The position numbers were made by a program, and so were the translations under genes. The notes under the pieces were generated by a model. The model was not told where the DNA came from and did not search any database. It saw nothing but the letters and a program-made list of their open reading frames with translations. From assembly GCA_050008495.1 (NCBI GenBank), contig JBEKMN010000003.1, forward strand, positions 1 through 64,000: DNA of 64,000 nucleotides, written 5' to 3'. The stretch is from CAVROP01 sp050008495 (GTDB lineage: Bacteria; Acidobacteriota; Terriglobia; UBA7540). This document shows positions 17,202 through 26,518 of this stretch, in pieces; position 1 is the first letter of the stretch; each line of letters starts with the position of its first letter.

Positions 17202-18140
17202 GTACTGGTTCACCAAAGTATTGCAATTTCGGCCTTACGGAGAACCTTGTGCCGCCCAACAAGACCGGATGCAGCAAACCCTCGCGATAACGGCACGGTC
17301 CAATCCCGGCGTCTCTGGCGCGGCGCCTCTCAGTTCCGGCGTTCATCACAGCCCGTATGGTGAGTTTTCTGCGACGTCGATCAAATGCGCCATCTCCGCA
17401 GGTTGGAGTTGTAATTGCGGAGCTCCTTCGGCCGATCTCGATGGAGCAAACTTCGGATTCCGGATGCTGGGGAGGCGAAGGACTGTTTTCTCCCTTCGCC
17501 TTCTCGGCTGTGTACGCGCGCCTCGCACGCGATCAGTCTGCTCCTGAGCGGCTGCCTTCGTGAATCCCCGACGCTCCCCATAAGTCCGCTTCGAGGCGCT
17601 TTGCGGGCTGGCGCATCACAGCGCAACTCTGCGGTCTCTGTTCATTCCGGCTCCACGCAACGCAGGGCTTCGCCCTGCGCCAGCCGCGAGCGCCCTGAAA
17701 CCATGCAATGTCATTCCTAGCGAAGCGAGGTCCGAATTCTGGACTCCGATGGAGTCCAGCGAACTCCGGAAATCGGAGAATCTTGTTCTGCGTCGGGCAG
17801 ACCGCCCCAGAAAGACCAGGGCGAGATTCCTCCCCTTCGCTGCGCTCAGGGTCGGAATGACAGCGCATTTCAAAGCAGGCAGTTCGTCTTCGGGCGTACT
17901 TCCTCGAGGCGTTGGACGAAGTAACGGCAAAGGCGCGGAGAAAGAAAAACCTGGGCCCGGCGGTAGGTGCTGGTGGTGATGAATTGCAGTTCGCCGGGAC
18001 TGTAGGGGCGATGGTCGATCGGCATGGCGGCAGAGTATCAACGTGCCACTCGATTGAGGGAGAGGATTATCAAAGCAAGCCGGGCGAGTGGTGAAGCGTT
18101 GACCACAAGGATTATAATGGCGCGACTCAAGGAGGTGACC
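17202..18140. other. Repeat-rich gene-free stretch before GH30
   Basis: Frames across this stretch translate dispersed repeats and have no domains. It includes a hairpin around CGCAGGGCTTCGCCCTGCG (about 17660) and a block at 17708-17870. The words TCGCTGCGCTCAGGGTCGGAATGACAGCG of that block, written in parts, resemble the tandem unit at 42800-43140. Near the end is a GTAGGGGCGATGG motif (about 18002) and the GH30 promoter. Confidence 0.5.
18113..18118 (+). promoter_or_regulatory. Probable -10 box for the GH30 gene
   Basis: A perfect TATAAT followed by GGCGCGACTCAAGGAGG, 22 bases before the ATG and just upstream of the ribosome-binding site. No good -35 is found at 17 bases (GGTGAA). The context matches the GH94 box at 13593. 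Confidence 0.5.
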
Positions 18141-19592
18141 ATGACAGGGCAAAGATCGCGACGGGAGTTTCTCGGAATATCAGCGCTGGGGGTGGTGGCG
18201 ACGATGTCTCCGAAGGAATCGGCCGGCAAAGTAGCACGCATGGTCGGGGAGGGAGGCAAGGCCCCGAGGGAAGGCACGGCGATCTCCGTATGGGTTACTT
18301 CGGGCAAAGATCGCTTTGCCGCTGCACCCCAGCTCTCTTGGGGCCCGGCTCCGGCGGCCTCTCGAGCCGGCCAGATTCGGTTAGACCCCAGCGAGAAGTA
18401 TCAAGCGATCTTGGGCTTTGGCGGCGCCTTCACCGACGCCGCCTGCTACATGTTCAATCAACTCTCGCCGTCGGCGCGCGAGCAGCTTCTCCATGAGATG
18501 TTCCATCCCTCGGAAATGGGGTTGAACGTTTGCCGCATCTGCGTCGGATCGAGCGACTACTCGCAACAAGCTTATAGCTTCGACGAAGGCGATCCCGATC
18601 CTGAGCTGGCTCGGTTTTCGATCGAACACGACCGCGAGTACATCCTGCCGGTACTACGCCAGGCGCGGCAGGTGAATCCCGATCTGTTCCTTTTCGCCAG
18701 TCCCTGGAGTCCGCCGGGCTGGATGAAATCAAGCGGCTCGATGCTGGGTGGTTCGATGCGCCGCCATTATTTGTCCTCTTACGCGCAGTACTTCCTTAAG
18801 TTTCTCCAGGGATATGCCGCCGAGGGTGTCCCGGTTCAGGCGCTGACGCCACAGAACGAAGTGGATACCGATCAGGATGGCAATATGCCGGCCTGCATCT
18901 GGGCGCAAGAGTACGAAATCGAATTTGTGAGCTCCCATCTGGGACCGCTGTTAGCAAGCAGTGGCACGCCAACCAAGATTTGGATTCTGGACCACAACTA
19001 CAACCTGTGGGGACGTGTCATGGACGAACTCGAGGACGACCAGCTCCGCAAATACTGCCATGCGGTTGCCTGGCACGGATACGTGGGTTCACCGGACATG
19101 ATGGACAAGGTCCAGAAGGCCTTTCCGGGCGTCGAAATGTATTGGACGGAAGGAGGCTCGGACTACAAAGACCCTGGCTATCTCACCGATTGGAGCCATT
19201 GGGGCGAGACTTTTTGCGCCATCCTGTGCAACGGTTGCCGCTCCATCACGGCCTGGAACCTGGCTCTCGATGAGCAGGGGCGGCCGAACATCGGACCGTT
19301 CTCCTGCGGCGGTGTGGTGACGATCAACTCGCAGACCAAGGACATTACACGGAGCGGAATGTTCTGGGCCTTCGACCACTTCTCGCGCCTCATCCATCGC
19401 GGAGCGCGCCGCTTTAACTCGCACAGCGCCGCTAACGACCTTCAGCACGTCGCCTTTGAGAACCGGGACGGCCGGCAGGTCCTGGTGGTTGCCAACAAGG
19501 GAGCGGCGAGGGAGATCGAGCTTCGGCTCGGCAACACGGCAGCGCTTGTCTCATTGAAGGAAGAGTCGTTGACCACCCTGGCTTGGCGGTGA
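18141..19592 (+). CDS. Tat-exported GH30 glucosidase (glucosylceramidase-like)
   Basis: Exported hydrolase of 483 aa in the GH30 family. It starts MTGQRSRREFLGISALGVVA, a twin-arginine signal, behind a near-perfect ribosome-binding site (AAGGAGG, 5 bases of spacing). The barrel shows YQAILGFGGAFTDAACYMFN, FASPWSPPGWMKSSGSM, LTPQNEV with the acid/base Glu at residue 240, and YWTEGGSDY with the nucleophile Glu at residue 337. A C-terminal beta-sandwich (NRDGRQVLVVANKGAAREIE) ends the chain. Family activities include beta-1,6-glucanase, beta-glucosidase and glucosylceramidase; I cannot choose between them. Its position downstream of the GH94/GH9 locus supports a role in beta-glucan breakdown. 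Confidence 0.92.
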   Translation: MTGQRSRREFLGISALGVVATMSPKESAGKVARMVGEGGKAPREGTAISVWVTSGKDRFAAAPQLSWGPAPAASRAGQIRLDPSEKYQAILGFGGAFTDAACYMFNQLSPSAREQLLHEMFHPSEMGLNVCRICVGSSDYSQQAYSFDEGDPDPELARFSIEHDREYILPVLRQARQVNPDLFLFASPWSPPGWMKSSGSMLGGSMRRHYLSSYAQYFLKFLQGYAAEGVPVQALTPQNEVDTDQDGNMPACIWAQEYEIEFVSSHLGPLLASSGTPTKIWILDHNYNLWGRVMDELEDDQLRKYCHAVAWHGYVGSPDMMDKVQKAFPGVEMYWTEGGSDYKDPGYLTDWSHWGETFCAILCNGCRSITAWNLALDEQGRPNIGPFSCGGVVTINSQTKDITRSGMFWAFDHFSRLIHRGARRFNSHSAANDLQHVAFENRDGRQVLVVANKGAAREIELRLGNTAALVSLKEESLTTLAWR

Positions 19593-19682
19593 AGGCCGGA
19601 CAACGGCCCCTACGGGGAGATGGGGCCGATGTCGTGAGCTTGTCCCTCCTCGGGCAAACTCGGACAGCCACGGCGGGCAAGG

Positions 19683-19847
19683 TCACTTCTTCTTTGCTTG
19701 CTTCGCAAAGTTGAATAAGAAGAGGACGAACGGACCAAGGAGCAACGCCTCGAGGGCTGCACGCGGCATGGAGCGCCCTTTCCTGGCGGCTATACAGATC
19801 GCGGCGACGACCCAGCCCGCCGTCCAGCAGATTGCCAACAGCCTCAT
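19683..19847 (-). CDS. Small membrane protein, unknown
   Basis: A 54-aa frame starting MRLLAICWTAGWVVAAIC, with AAGGAGG five bases before the ATG. It has two hydrophobic segments (about residues 3-19 and 34-47) separated by a basic loop (ARKGRSMPR), and ends in a lysine-rich tail (FAKQAKKK). It would be a two-helix inner-membrane protein. I do not recognise a family. The ribosome-binding site and its composition are the main support. Confidence 0.55.
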   Translation of the reverse strand: MRLLAICWTAGWVVAAICIAARKGRSMPRAALEALLLGPFVLFLFNFAKQAKKK

Positions 19848-20175
19848 GGTAGCCTCCTTGGGTTGCACTTAATAGGTAATACTATTTTTCTGACGAACAA
19901 CCCGCTAGAGCACCAAAGTACTGTTTATCGGCACACCTCAACGCCGACTTAAGTGCCCGGTTTCACGGGTTGAGACGGGTGGTGACTTTGGTTTTCCGGC
20001 GTGGGCCGCTGGCCTATCGCCGCTTGGAGTGACAGGACCGCCGGAGCCGTACTGCAAGAATGGAAATGTGGTGGGGCTTCTTTGGGGGCACCGCTTGTGG
20101 TTGTCCCAGGGCGGCCACAAAGGCTGGCCCTAAACGGCGGATTTTTCACGCCTTGGGATTTTGTTTACCACACAG
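19848..20175. other. Intergenic stretch with hairpin-type repeat
   Basis: No gene is evident. At about 20087-20138 the words GGGGGCACCGCTTGTGGTTG and GGGCGGCCACAAAGGCTGGCC resemble the element at 55269-55318. The remainder shows nothing I recognise. Confidence 0.5.
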
Positions 20176-21150
20176 CTACGCGTAGATTTCAGGGTTGACA
20201 AGGTTAGGCGGGCGTCGTCCTTCCAGCCCGGCGACGAGATTCTCCACTGCCAGCATGGCCATAGCTAGGCGTGTTTGGGCAGTCGCGCTCCCGACATGAG
20301 GCGCCAGAACGACGTTCGGTAGGCTGAGAAGCCCGGGATGCACATGCGGCTCATGCTCGAACACGTCCAATCCGGCACCGGCCAGACGTTTTGACTGGAG
20401 CGCCTCGACAAGCGCGGCTTCGTCCACACACTTGCCGCGCGCCGCATTGATGAGGAAGGCGGTGGGCTTCAGCATGGAGAGCTCGCGCGCGCCGATGAGG
20501 TGATGGGTTTCGGGCGTAAGCGGGACGTGCAGGGTTAGGAAATCCGCCTCCCTCAGCAGTGTCTCGCGATCCACGAATTGCACGCCGAGTTCCTCTTCGA
20601 GGTCCGGCGTGGGGCGGACAACATCAAAGTAAATGACGCGCATGGAAAAACCGCGGGCGCGGCGCACCACAGCCTTACCGATCCGTCCCAGGCCGTACAC
20701 GCCCAACGTCTTGCCGTAGATATCGGAGCCCCACAAGAGTTCCCATTTGGATGACTGCCACTGGCCCTCGCGGACGTATCGGTCGCACTCCACGAGGCGG
20801 CGGGGCGCGGCCATGAGCAGCGCGAACGCCAAGTCCGCCGTGGTTTCGGTGAGCACGTCGGGAGTGTTGGTGACCGGAATACCGCGGCGAGTGCACGCGG
20901 CCACATCGATGTTGTCGTACCCGACGCCAACGTTGGCGACGGCGCGCAAGCGTGGCGCCTGCGCGACCACATCCTCACTGACGCGTACGCCGGTAGCCAT
21001 CAACCCCTCGATGTCGCGACAACTTTCCGCTAGTTGCGCGGGATCGAGCGGAGCGTCTTCAGGGCGCATCTTCACATCGCACCGCGCCGCAAGACGCTCG
21101 ACAGCCTTCGTCGGCAGGGGCCGGGTAATGTAGACCTTGGGAAGACTCAT
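20176..21150 (-). CDS. NAD(P)-dependent D-2-hydroxyacid dehydrogenase (glyoxylate reductase type)
   Basis: Cytoplasmic reductase of 324 aa that reduces glyoxylate, hydroxypyruvate or related 2-oxoacids to D-2-hydroxyacids. The coenzyme-binding motif is GVYGLGRIGKAVVRRARGF (GxGxxG at 153-158). The catalytic set is Arg238 (INAARGKCVDE), Glu267 (LDVFEHEP) and His285 (LAPHVGS). The N-terminal half (VYITRPLPTKAVERL) and NVGVGYDNIDV are typical of the glyoxylate reductase/GRHPR branch. The gene appears to stand alone. The exact substrate cannot be told from sequence. Confidence 0.92.
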   Translation of the reverse strand: MSLPKVYITRPLPTKAVERLAARCDVKMRPEDAPLDPAQLAESCRDIEGLMATGVRVSEDVVAQAPRLRAVANVGVGYDNIDVAACTRRGIPVTNTPDVLTETTADLAFALLMAAPRRLVECDRYVREGQWQSSKWELLWGSDIYGKTLGVYGLGRIGKAVVRRARGFSMRVIYFDVVRPTPDLEEELGVQFVDRETLLREADFLTLHVPLTPETHHLIGARELSMLKPTAFLINAARGKCVDEAALVEALQSKRLAGAGLDVFEHEPHVHPGLLSLPNVVLAPHVGSATAQTRLAMAMLAVENLVAGLEGRRPPNLVNPEIYA

Positions 21151-21159
21151 AGGAAGACC

Positions 21160-21258
21160 TTCAGTGCTTAGTGGCTAGTGCTTAGTGCCGAGCGGGCCGG
21201 ACGCCGTCGCGGTTCAACAAATCACTCGGCACTAACCACTGGCAACTATCCACTGCTT
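21160..21258. repeat. Inverted pair of GCTTAGTGGCTAGTG word repeats
   Basis: The left arm has GTGCTTAGTGGCTAGTGCTT at about 21162-21184. The right arm has CACTCGGCACTAACCACTGG and CTATCCACTGCTT at about 21225-21258, roughly its reverse complement. It fills the gap between the dehydrogenase and rhomboid genes; 48256-48334 shows the same vocabulary. Confidence 0.6.
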
Positions 21259-21996
21259 CTAATTAATCCAGCGGCCGCCGTCATCCTTTCGTTCTTGCTT
21301 TCGCATGTAGACTTCGAATTTCTTGCGCAAGCGAGCGCGCCTCCACTCCTGATATCGCAGCGGGAAACTGAACGAGGGTAAGTGCGGACCGCGGAGGTAT
21401 AGATAACCGAAGAGCATACCACCTAGGTGCGCCACATGACTGACGCCGGAACCCGGATTGCCGATGGAACTAAGGAATTCGATACCTCCGAATATCAGCA
21501 CGAACCACTTGGCCTTGATGGGAATGAGGAAATAGAGGTAGATCGGCCGCTCGGGAAAAAGTAGACCATACGCCAGCAAAAGGCCGTAAATGGCGCCCGA
21601 CGCGCCGGCTGTTGGCACGGCCGTACCGCTGGAAAATATAGCGTCCGCTGCGACGACGCAAATTCCGGCCCCGATACCAGTGAGGAAATAGTAGAAAAGG
21701 AATTTCTCGCGGCCCCACCGACTCTCCAGATCTGAGCCGAACATCCAGAGTGCAAGCATGTTGAAGATGATGTGAAAAAAGTTCCAGTGGATAAACATGT
21801 ACGTGACGAGTTCCCAAAGATACAGGCGGTGGATAACATCGTCAGAGCGAAGGGGGAGCCAGGCGTAGGGTGCACTCCAAAAACGCTGGAGCAGGTAGGT
21901 GACTATAAACGCTGCGGATGTAATGATGATTAATCGCTTGACCACCGGCGTGAGCGGCGGCCCGAACGAGTATGCGACTTGTCGGTAGCGCGGCAT
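21259..21996 (-). CDS. Rhomboid intramembrane serine protease
   Basis: Inner-membrane protease of 245 aa with about six transmembrane helices. It cleaves membrane-anchored substrates inside the bilayer. The catalytic Ser133 lies in TAGASGAIYGLL and the catalytic His190 in SHVAHLGGMLFGYLY. The oxyanion-supporting HWNFFHIIFNM segment is present in TM2. A basic cytoplasmic tail follows the last helix (RYQEWRRARLRKKFEVYMRK). Substrate unknown. Confidence 0.93.
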   Translation of the reverse strand: MPRYRQVAYSFGPPLTPVVKRLIIITSAAFIVTYLLQRFWSAPYAWLPLRSDDVIHRLYLWELVTYMFIHWNFFHIIFNMLALWMFGSDLESRWGREKFLFYYFLTGIGAGICVVAADAIFSSGTAVPTAGASGAIYGLLLAYGLLFPERPIYLYFLIPIKAKWFVLIFGGIEFLSSIGNPGSGVSHVAHLGGMLFGYLYLRGPHLPSFSFPLRYQEWRRARLRKKFEVYMRKQERKDDGGRWIN

Positions 21997-22137
21997 ATCT
22001 AAAAGCCTATCATAGTTCAGGCGTTCGACGGCAGGTGTGAAGTCTGAAGGTTAACGGGTAAAGGCCAGGCATGGGCAGCGGCGCCGAGAAACCCCGGCTA
22101 AACTCGTCATTCCATGGGAAGTGCCCGAGGCCACGCT

Positions 22138-22755
22138 TCAGACGGTTCTTCGCATTAGGACGTGGGTGCTGAACTTGGTGCTGCCAAACGGAGCTACGAC
22201 CTTGAACCCCTCCCTCTCGAACATTGACGCAGTTCCGTGTGTGGACTCATTTCCGAAAGCGTAAGATTTCCAGCGAGTTATAGGGTAGCCCTCGACGAGG
22301 CCCCCTCCCCTGCTTCTTATGGCTTCGAGAGCAGCTTTCAAGGCCGCGCTTGCGACCCCGCGTCTTCGGTGCTCCTTGAGAACCGCAAAGCAGGTGATTC
22401 GCCAGAGTTTCCCCGTGCCTTCGGGAACGAGCCCTTGATACTTGCGACCGTTGTCGATGCGAGGAAGTTCCTCCCTGGGACCGTACTGGCACCAACCCAC
22501 CGGCTGTCCTTTCGCGTAGACAAGAATTCCGTGCGAGCATCCCCTCTCCACGAGTTCACGCTTTTCCCGGCGGTTCCGCGCCCCTCTCTCCGCTCTGATA
22601 CGCAGCCACTCGTTCTCGGGCAACCTGTGGGGGCGGTGAAAATGCATGCACCAACAATGGTCCCAACCATTGTTTTGAGAAAAAAGTCTCACAAAATCAG
22701 GCCAGGTCTTCTTTGATAGCTCCTTAGTCGCATATGTAAGAACGTGTGATGCCAT
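22138..22755 (-). CDS. GNAT-family N-acetyltransferase
   Basis: A 205-aa protein with the acetyl-CoA-binding fold. Beta strand 4 (WRITCFAVLKEHRRRGVASA) leads into the pyrophosphate-binding RRRGVA loop, followed by the helix ALKAALEAIRSRGGGLVEGYP. The C-terminal half (SMFEREGFKVVAPFGSTKFS) is typical of the domain. The N-terminal region has several cysteines and tryptophans (NNGWDHCWCMHFHRP), a pattern seen in a subset of uncharacterised GNAT proteins. The acceptor substrate is unknown. Confidence 0.85.
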   Translation of the reverse strand: MASHVLTYATKELSKKTWPDFVRLFSQNNGWDHCWCMHFHRPHRLPENEWLRIRAERGARNRREKRELVERGCSHGILVYAKGQPVGWCQYGPREELPRIDNGRKYQGLVPEGTGKLWRITCFAVLKEHRRRGVASAALKAALEAIRSRGGGLVEGYPITRWKSYAFGNESTHGTASMFEREGFKVVAPFGSTKFSTHVLMRRTV

Positions 22756-22759
22756 CTCA

Positions 22760-24874
22760 TTATTCTAGTTTCTTCCGCCCCACGGCGAACAGGGCGCCGG
22801 CCATCGCCAGGAAAATCACCAAGCCTAGAGCGCTCGAGTTAGAAAGTCCGGGCCAATACTTGGTTCCAATGGCGACCTTCTGATCAACCTCGAAACCGAC
22901 CAGCGCGGCCAGAATCAAGCCTCCAATGGAGCCGCCAGCTATGAGCCCGGCGGCAAACAAGGCGCCGCTGGAGACTTCGCCTTCCTGACGCTTGGTGATC
23001 TTCTGAAGCAGTCCACTTACCACGCCTCCCATAAAGATGGGCGCGGTTGTGGCGATGGGCAAGTAGGAACCCACGGCAAAAGCCAGTGACCGCACGCCGC
23101 AAAGTTCCATGACTACCACAATGAACACCCCCAGCAGCACCAGCCCCCACGGCAAGCTACGGCGCAGGATTCCGTTAATTACTGTACTCATCAACACAGC
23201 TTGGGGCGCGGGGAGGCGCTCGGAGCCGATACCGACGCGCTCCTGGAAGTCAATCTGGTTGGTCGACGGGTCGTAATAGTAACGGCCGTCGGGAATGGCA
23301 TGCGAGCCGATGACGTTAATGACTTGATAGTTCTTGCCGTTTTGCGAAGCCTCCCCCACCACGCGCATCTCCGCGCTCATGGTGACATTCTGCAAGGCGA
23401 AAGGTTCAACCCGCGTGTAGGCCTTGTTGAGCAGCACCAAAGTGAATCCGATGACGAGAACGGAGGTGAGCGCGCCAACGATCATGGCCGTTTCGGCGCG
23501 TTGGGGAGTCGCGCCAACCAGGAAGCCTGTCTTCAGTGATTGTGACGTTGCTCCCCCCACGGCGGCGGCGATGCAGACGATGCCGCCAATCGAGATCGCC
23601 GCGGCCGGGTAAGAACCGGAAGTCCAACCCGCGGCGACGAAGAGCAGAGCCGTGAGCATCAAAGTCGCGATCGTCATGCCCGAGATGGGATTCGCCGACG
23701 CCCCGATCAGTCCCACGATGCGTGCCGATACGGTTACGAACAGAAAACTAAAAACCACCACCAGAACGGAGGCGATCAGGTTGCCGCTTACACCCGGATT
23801 GATCCGGAACGCCAGTACAGCCCATACGATCAGGATCATCGCCAGTGATCCGCCGAAAATCACGCTGCCGGGCAGTTCTCTTTCCGTCCGGATGGGTGCC
23901 ACGCGCTCAGTCCCGCCCTGTCCCTTTCGTAACTGCCGAAAGCTCGAACGCAAGGCGCGCACGATGGTCGGCAGCGTGCGGCCCAAGGTGAACAGGCCGG
24001 CCGTTGCCACAGCACCGGCGCCGATGGGGCGGACATAGGCGCGCCAGATCGCGAAGGAATCCATATCACGGATAAGGATGGTGCCCGGGAAAATGGCGTG
24101 CTCGAGCCCGGCGCCGAAGAACTTGATCATGGGGATGGTGACCAACCAGGAGAGCACGCCTCCCGCGAATATCATTCCCGCCGTGCGAGGGCCGATGATG
24201 TAGCCCACGCCGAGGTACTCCGGCGTGATGTCGGCCGCCAAGGTGGCCCCGGTGAACCAACCCGGCTGGTAAATCGGGCGTGGCCGCCAGAACAACAAGG
24301 CTTCATTGAGAAACTTGTAAACAAGCCCCAGACCGAAGCCGGCAAAGACCTTTCCGGCGAAGCTGCCGCCCTTTTCGCCCGCGATGAGCACGTCCGCGCA
24401 GGCCGTGCCTTCGGGATATGTGAGCGTGCCGTGTTCCACCACATTCAACTGGTGTCGTAAGGGAATCATAAACAGGACGCCCAGCACGCTTCCCACAAGC
24501 GCCAGAAGCAGCACTCGAGGGATGTCCGAAACGCCGAGAGAATAGCCGAGGAAAATCAGCGCCGGCAGCGTGAAGACGACCCCGGCGGCGATGGACTCGC
24601 CTGCCGAGCCCGCGGTTTGCACGATGTTGTTCTCAAGAATCGTTGAACGCCCCAGCCACTTGAAGATGCTGATGGATAGCACCGCCACGGGAATCGAGGC
24701 GCTCACCGTCAGCCCGGCGCGCAGCGCCAGGTAAACAGTTACCGCCCCGAAAACGATTCCCAGCAGGGCCCCTAGGACAACCGCGCGCAAAGTGAATTCG
24801 GGGGGCTCCTGGTCAGCGGGCACGTAGGGACGAAACTCAGTAGGGTGGCTTTCTTGTAGGGGTTGAGTGGCCAT
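22760..24874 (-). CDS. OPT-family oligopeptide/metal-chelate transporter
   Basis: Inner-membrane transporter of about 704 aa with roughly 15-16 predicted helices. The signature NIVQTAGSAGESIAAG is present near residue 80-95, with GTACADVLIAGEKGG, PISGMTIATLMLTALLF and a C-terminal core typical of bacterial OPT proteins. Known members import peptides or metal-siderophore complexes; the substrate here is not evident. I chose the ATG at 24874, which has GAGGAG four bases upstream; an earlier in-frame ATG adds 36 non-conserved residues. The stop lies 5 bases upstream of the GNAT gene, so the two may be co-transcribed. Confidence 0.92.
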   Translation of the reverse strand: MATQPLQESHPTEFRPYVPADQEPPEFTLRAVVLGALLGIVFGAVTVYLALRAGLTVSASIPVAVLSISIFKWLGRSTILENNIVQTAGSAGESIAAGVVFTLPALIFLGYSLGVSDIPRVLLLALVGSVLGVLFMIPLRHQLNVVEHGTLTYPEGTACADVLIAGEKGGSFAGKVFAGFGLGLVYKFLNEALLFWRPRPIYQPGWFTGATLAADITPEYLGVGYIIGPRTAGMIFAGGVLSWLVTIPMIKFFGAGLEHAIFPGTILIRDMDSFAIWRAYVRPIGAGAVATAGLFTLGRTLPTIVRALRSSFRQLRKGQGGTERVAPIRTERELPGSVIFGGSLAMILIVWAVLAFRINPGVSGNLIASVLVVVFSFLFVTVSARIVGLIGASANPISGMTIATLMLTALLFVAAGWTSGSYPAAAISIGGIVCIAAAVGGATSQSLKTGFLVGATPQRAETAMIVGALTSVLVIGFTLVLLNKAYTRVEPFALQNVTMSAEMRVVGEASQNGKNYQVINVIGSHAIPDGRYYYDPSTNQIDFQERVGIGSERLPAPQAVLMSTVINGILRRSLPWGLVLLGVFIVVVMELCGVRSLAFAVGSYLPIATTAPIFMGGVVSGLLQKITKRQEGEVSSGALFAAGLIAGGSIGGLILAALVGFEVDQKVAIGTKYWPGLSNSSALGLVIFLAMAGALFAVGRKKLE

Positions 24875-25122
24875 AAATCTCCTCGGGTAGTAGGCTCTTC
24901 GCTCTCGTCCTGGTCTGAAATGGTGGATGAAAAAGCAAAACAGCTCATCCGTCGGCTGACGGACTAAGACGCAAAGGAGCACGAGGCGTGGGTTTTTGTT
25001 TGCGACCCTCGCATAGCTTCTGCCTGTGAGTGAAACTCAGTCTTCAATACGCAAACAGTCGCGCAACTTCAAAGGCCGGTTGTTGACGCCGTGTGTTGAG
25101 CGTTGACGGCCAAAAGCCTGTG

Positions 25123-25572
25123 TCACCCGCCGAGCCGCGCGCGAACCCGTTCGCTCACTTGCTTGCCGTCCGCGTTCTTGCCTGCCAACTTGGCCATCGC
25201 GGCCTTCATCACTTTGCCCATATCTTTGGCGCTCGTGGCGCCGGTCTCCTGGAGGGCGGATGTCACCGCGGCGTCGATCTCCTCCGCGCTGGCGCCCGCC
25301 GGCAAGTAAAGCTCAATGATCTTGATTTCGGCTTCTTCCTTGTCAGCCAGATCGTCTCGCTTCCCCTTGCGGAACTGCTCGACCGAATCGCGCCGCTGCT
25401 TGATGAGTGTGCGCAGGACCGCCAGGGTTTCCGGGTCTCCCAGCGGCTTGCCAAGTTCAACCTTCTTATTCATTAACGCCGCTTTCGCCATGCGAAGGAC
25501 TGAGAGCTTGAGCTGTTCCTTCGCTTTCATGGCGGCAACCAGATCTTTTTCAACCTGCTCCACGATGGCCAT
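25123..25572 (-). CDS. yqeY: GatB/YqeY domain protein
   Basis: A 149-aa cytoplasmic protein matching the YqeY family over its full length: an N-terminal helical bundle (VEKDLVAAMKAKEQLKLSVL), EEAEIKIIELYLP and a C-terminal domain (SAKDMGKVMKAAMAKLAGK) similar to the tail of GatB amidotransferase. A link to tRNA amidation has been proposed for the family, but its role is not settled. GGAGG lies 12 bases before the ATG, a somewhat long spacing. Confidence 0.93.
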   Translation of the reverse strand: MAIVEQVEKDLVAAMKAKEQLKLSVLRMAKAALMNKKVELGKPLGDPETLAVLRTLIKQRRDSVEQFRKGKRDDLADKEEAEIKIIELYLPAGASAEEIDAAVTSALQETGATSAKDMGKVMKAAMAKLAGKNADGKQVSERVRARLGG

Positions 25573-25910
25573 GGTGTTTCATTGCCTCCAGAGTCTTGCC
25601 GACTATACCATAACCCTCATAACGTGTGGGAGAATCGCGTTGTCGGGACGGCGATGATGGGCGCCCCGGCAAACTTAGGCTGGTCTCTTGAGGCTGCGCC
25701 TTCGGCTGCCATTTACTCTCAGAGGAAGGGTGGCTATCCCGAGGAGAGCCAGACAGGGGGCGATAGGGGTCCGTAGGGAGTGACAGGGCCTGAAACGTGG
25801 ATTGACAGACCGGCGTCGTCGTTGCAAAATGGTTGGAGCTCAAGGTGCGTCGGGAGTGTGGCGTAAGCCAGACATTTGAGGCGCCGCAACTCTCCCACCA
25901 CTGCTGTTGT
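25573..25910. other. Gene-free stretch between yqeY and tRNA-Arg
   Basis: Besides the possible yqeY -10 box I see no gene or clear signal. Short frames here lack domains. The tRNA promoter must lie near its right end, but I cannot point to a convincing one. Confidence 0.4.
25602..25607 (-). promoter_or_regulatory. Possible -10 box for yqeY
   Basis: On the minus strand TGGTATAGTCGGC contains an extended TATAGT about 30 bases before the start codon. No matching -35 is visible at 17 bases. Confidence 0.35.
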
Positions 25911-25987
25911 GCGCCCGTAGCTCAGCTGGATAGAGCACTTGCCTACGAAGCAAGGGGTCGGGTGTTCGAATCACCCCGGGCGTACCA
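25911..25987 (+). tRNA. tRNA-Arg (anticodon ACG)
   Basis: A complete cloverleaf of 77 bases. The acceptor stem GCGCCCG pairs with CGGGCGT, with G-U at the first pair. The D-arm is GCTCAGCTGGATAGAGC, the anticodon stem CTTGC/GCAAG encloses loop CTACGAA with anticodon ACG (read as ICG after editing), and the T-arm is GGGTG-TTCGAAT-CACCC. CCA is encoded. An integrase remnant lies about 100 bases downstream, so this gene may have been an attachment site. Confidence 0.97.
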
Positions 25988-26518
25988 TTCCTGTCAATGA
26001 TTTACGGTGGTCCAACCGGACGGCCAGACGGGTTTGCGTCATGCTTTGTGTGATAGTCCTCCTGGGTCTACCTCTTTCGCGCCTTAAGAGTCCCTTCTTC
26101 GTTGCAAGCGGTTCCGCGGCTGCACGCCGACCGACCGGCTTCGGGCGGGTGTGACAACGGCCCATGCTGGGATCCAGAGGGCCGATCAATTCCCGAATGA
26201 CCCCTTCGGGAATTCCAGCTTCAAGCATTTGGGTGATGCATTGGTGTCGCGGCCCGGACCTCCCTAAGCGAAGTGTGCGGGCCCCAGGGTCGATACTGAA
26301 GACGTTGCGAACGATGATCGGCAGTGTCCGCAAATCGGGCGTGTCGGGAAACTGCGAAAGGTCGCCGAGTCGCTTCGACACTCGTGCGGGAAGGCGCAAG
26401 TTTTCCTTACCGGATGAGCCGGAATTGTTATAGATTGCTGATTTCTCTATTCTGGCGAAAGTCGAACGGAAGGCTCACTTTCGCGCTTAACCAGCGCTTG
26501 TGAGCGAAGGGAGGCTCT
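25988..26518. other. tRNA-downstream stretch with decayed integrase
   Basis: The only recognisable content is the integrase tail (26094-26246, minus). The rest has stops in all frames or frames without domains. I did not see a second copy of the tRNA 3' end in the window. Confidence 0.45.
26094..26246 (-). pseudogene. Tyrosine recombinase (integrase) C-terminal remnant
   Basis: The frame reads HQCITQMLEAGIPEGVIREL, then IGPLDPSMGRCHTRP and VGRRAAAEPLATKK. This is the end of the catalytic domain of tyrosine integrases; family members read roughly HVDPxMTRHYSHPRLAARRAA. The catalytic tyrosine position (RHYSHP in relatives) is RCHTRP here, so tyrosine is lost, and the upstream Arg-His-Arg core is not recognisable. 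It lies just downstream of tRNA-Arg, the usual place for an integrated element. Confidence 0.65.

Noticed and set aside
17616..18152. Minus-strand open frame upstream of GH30
   Set aside because: It covers dispersed repeat words and the GH30 promoter; no domain.
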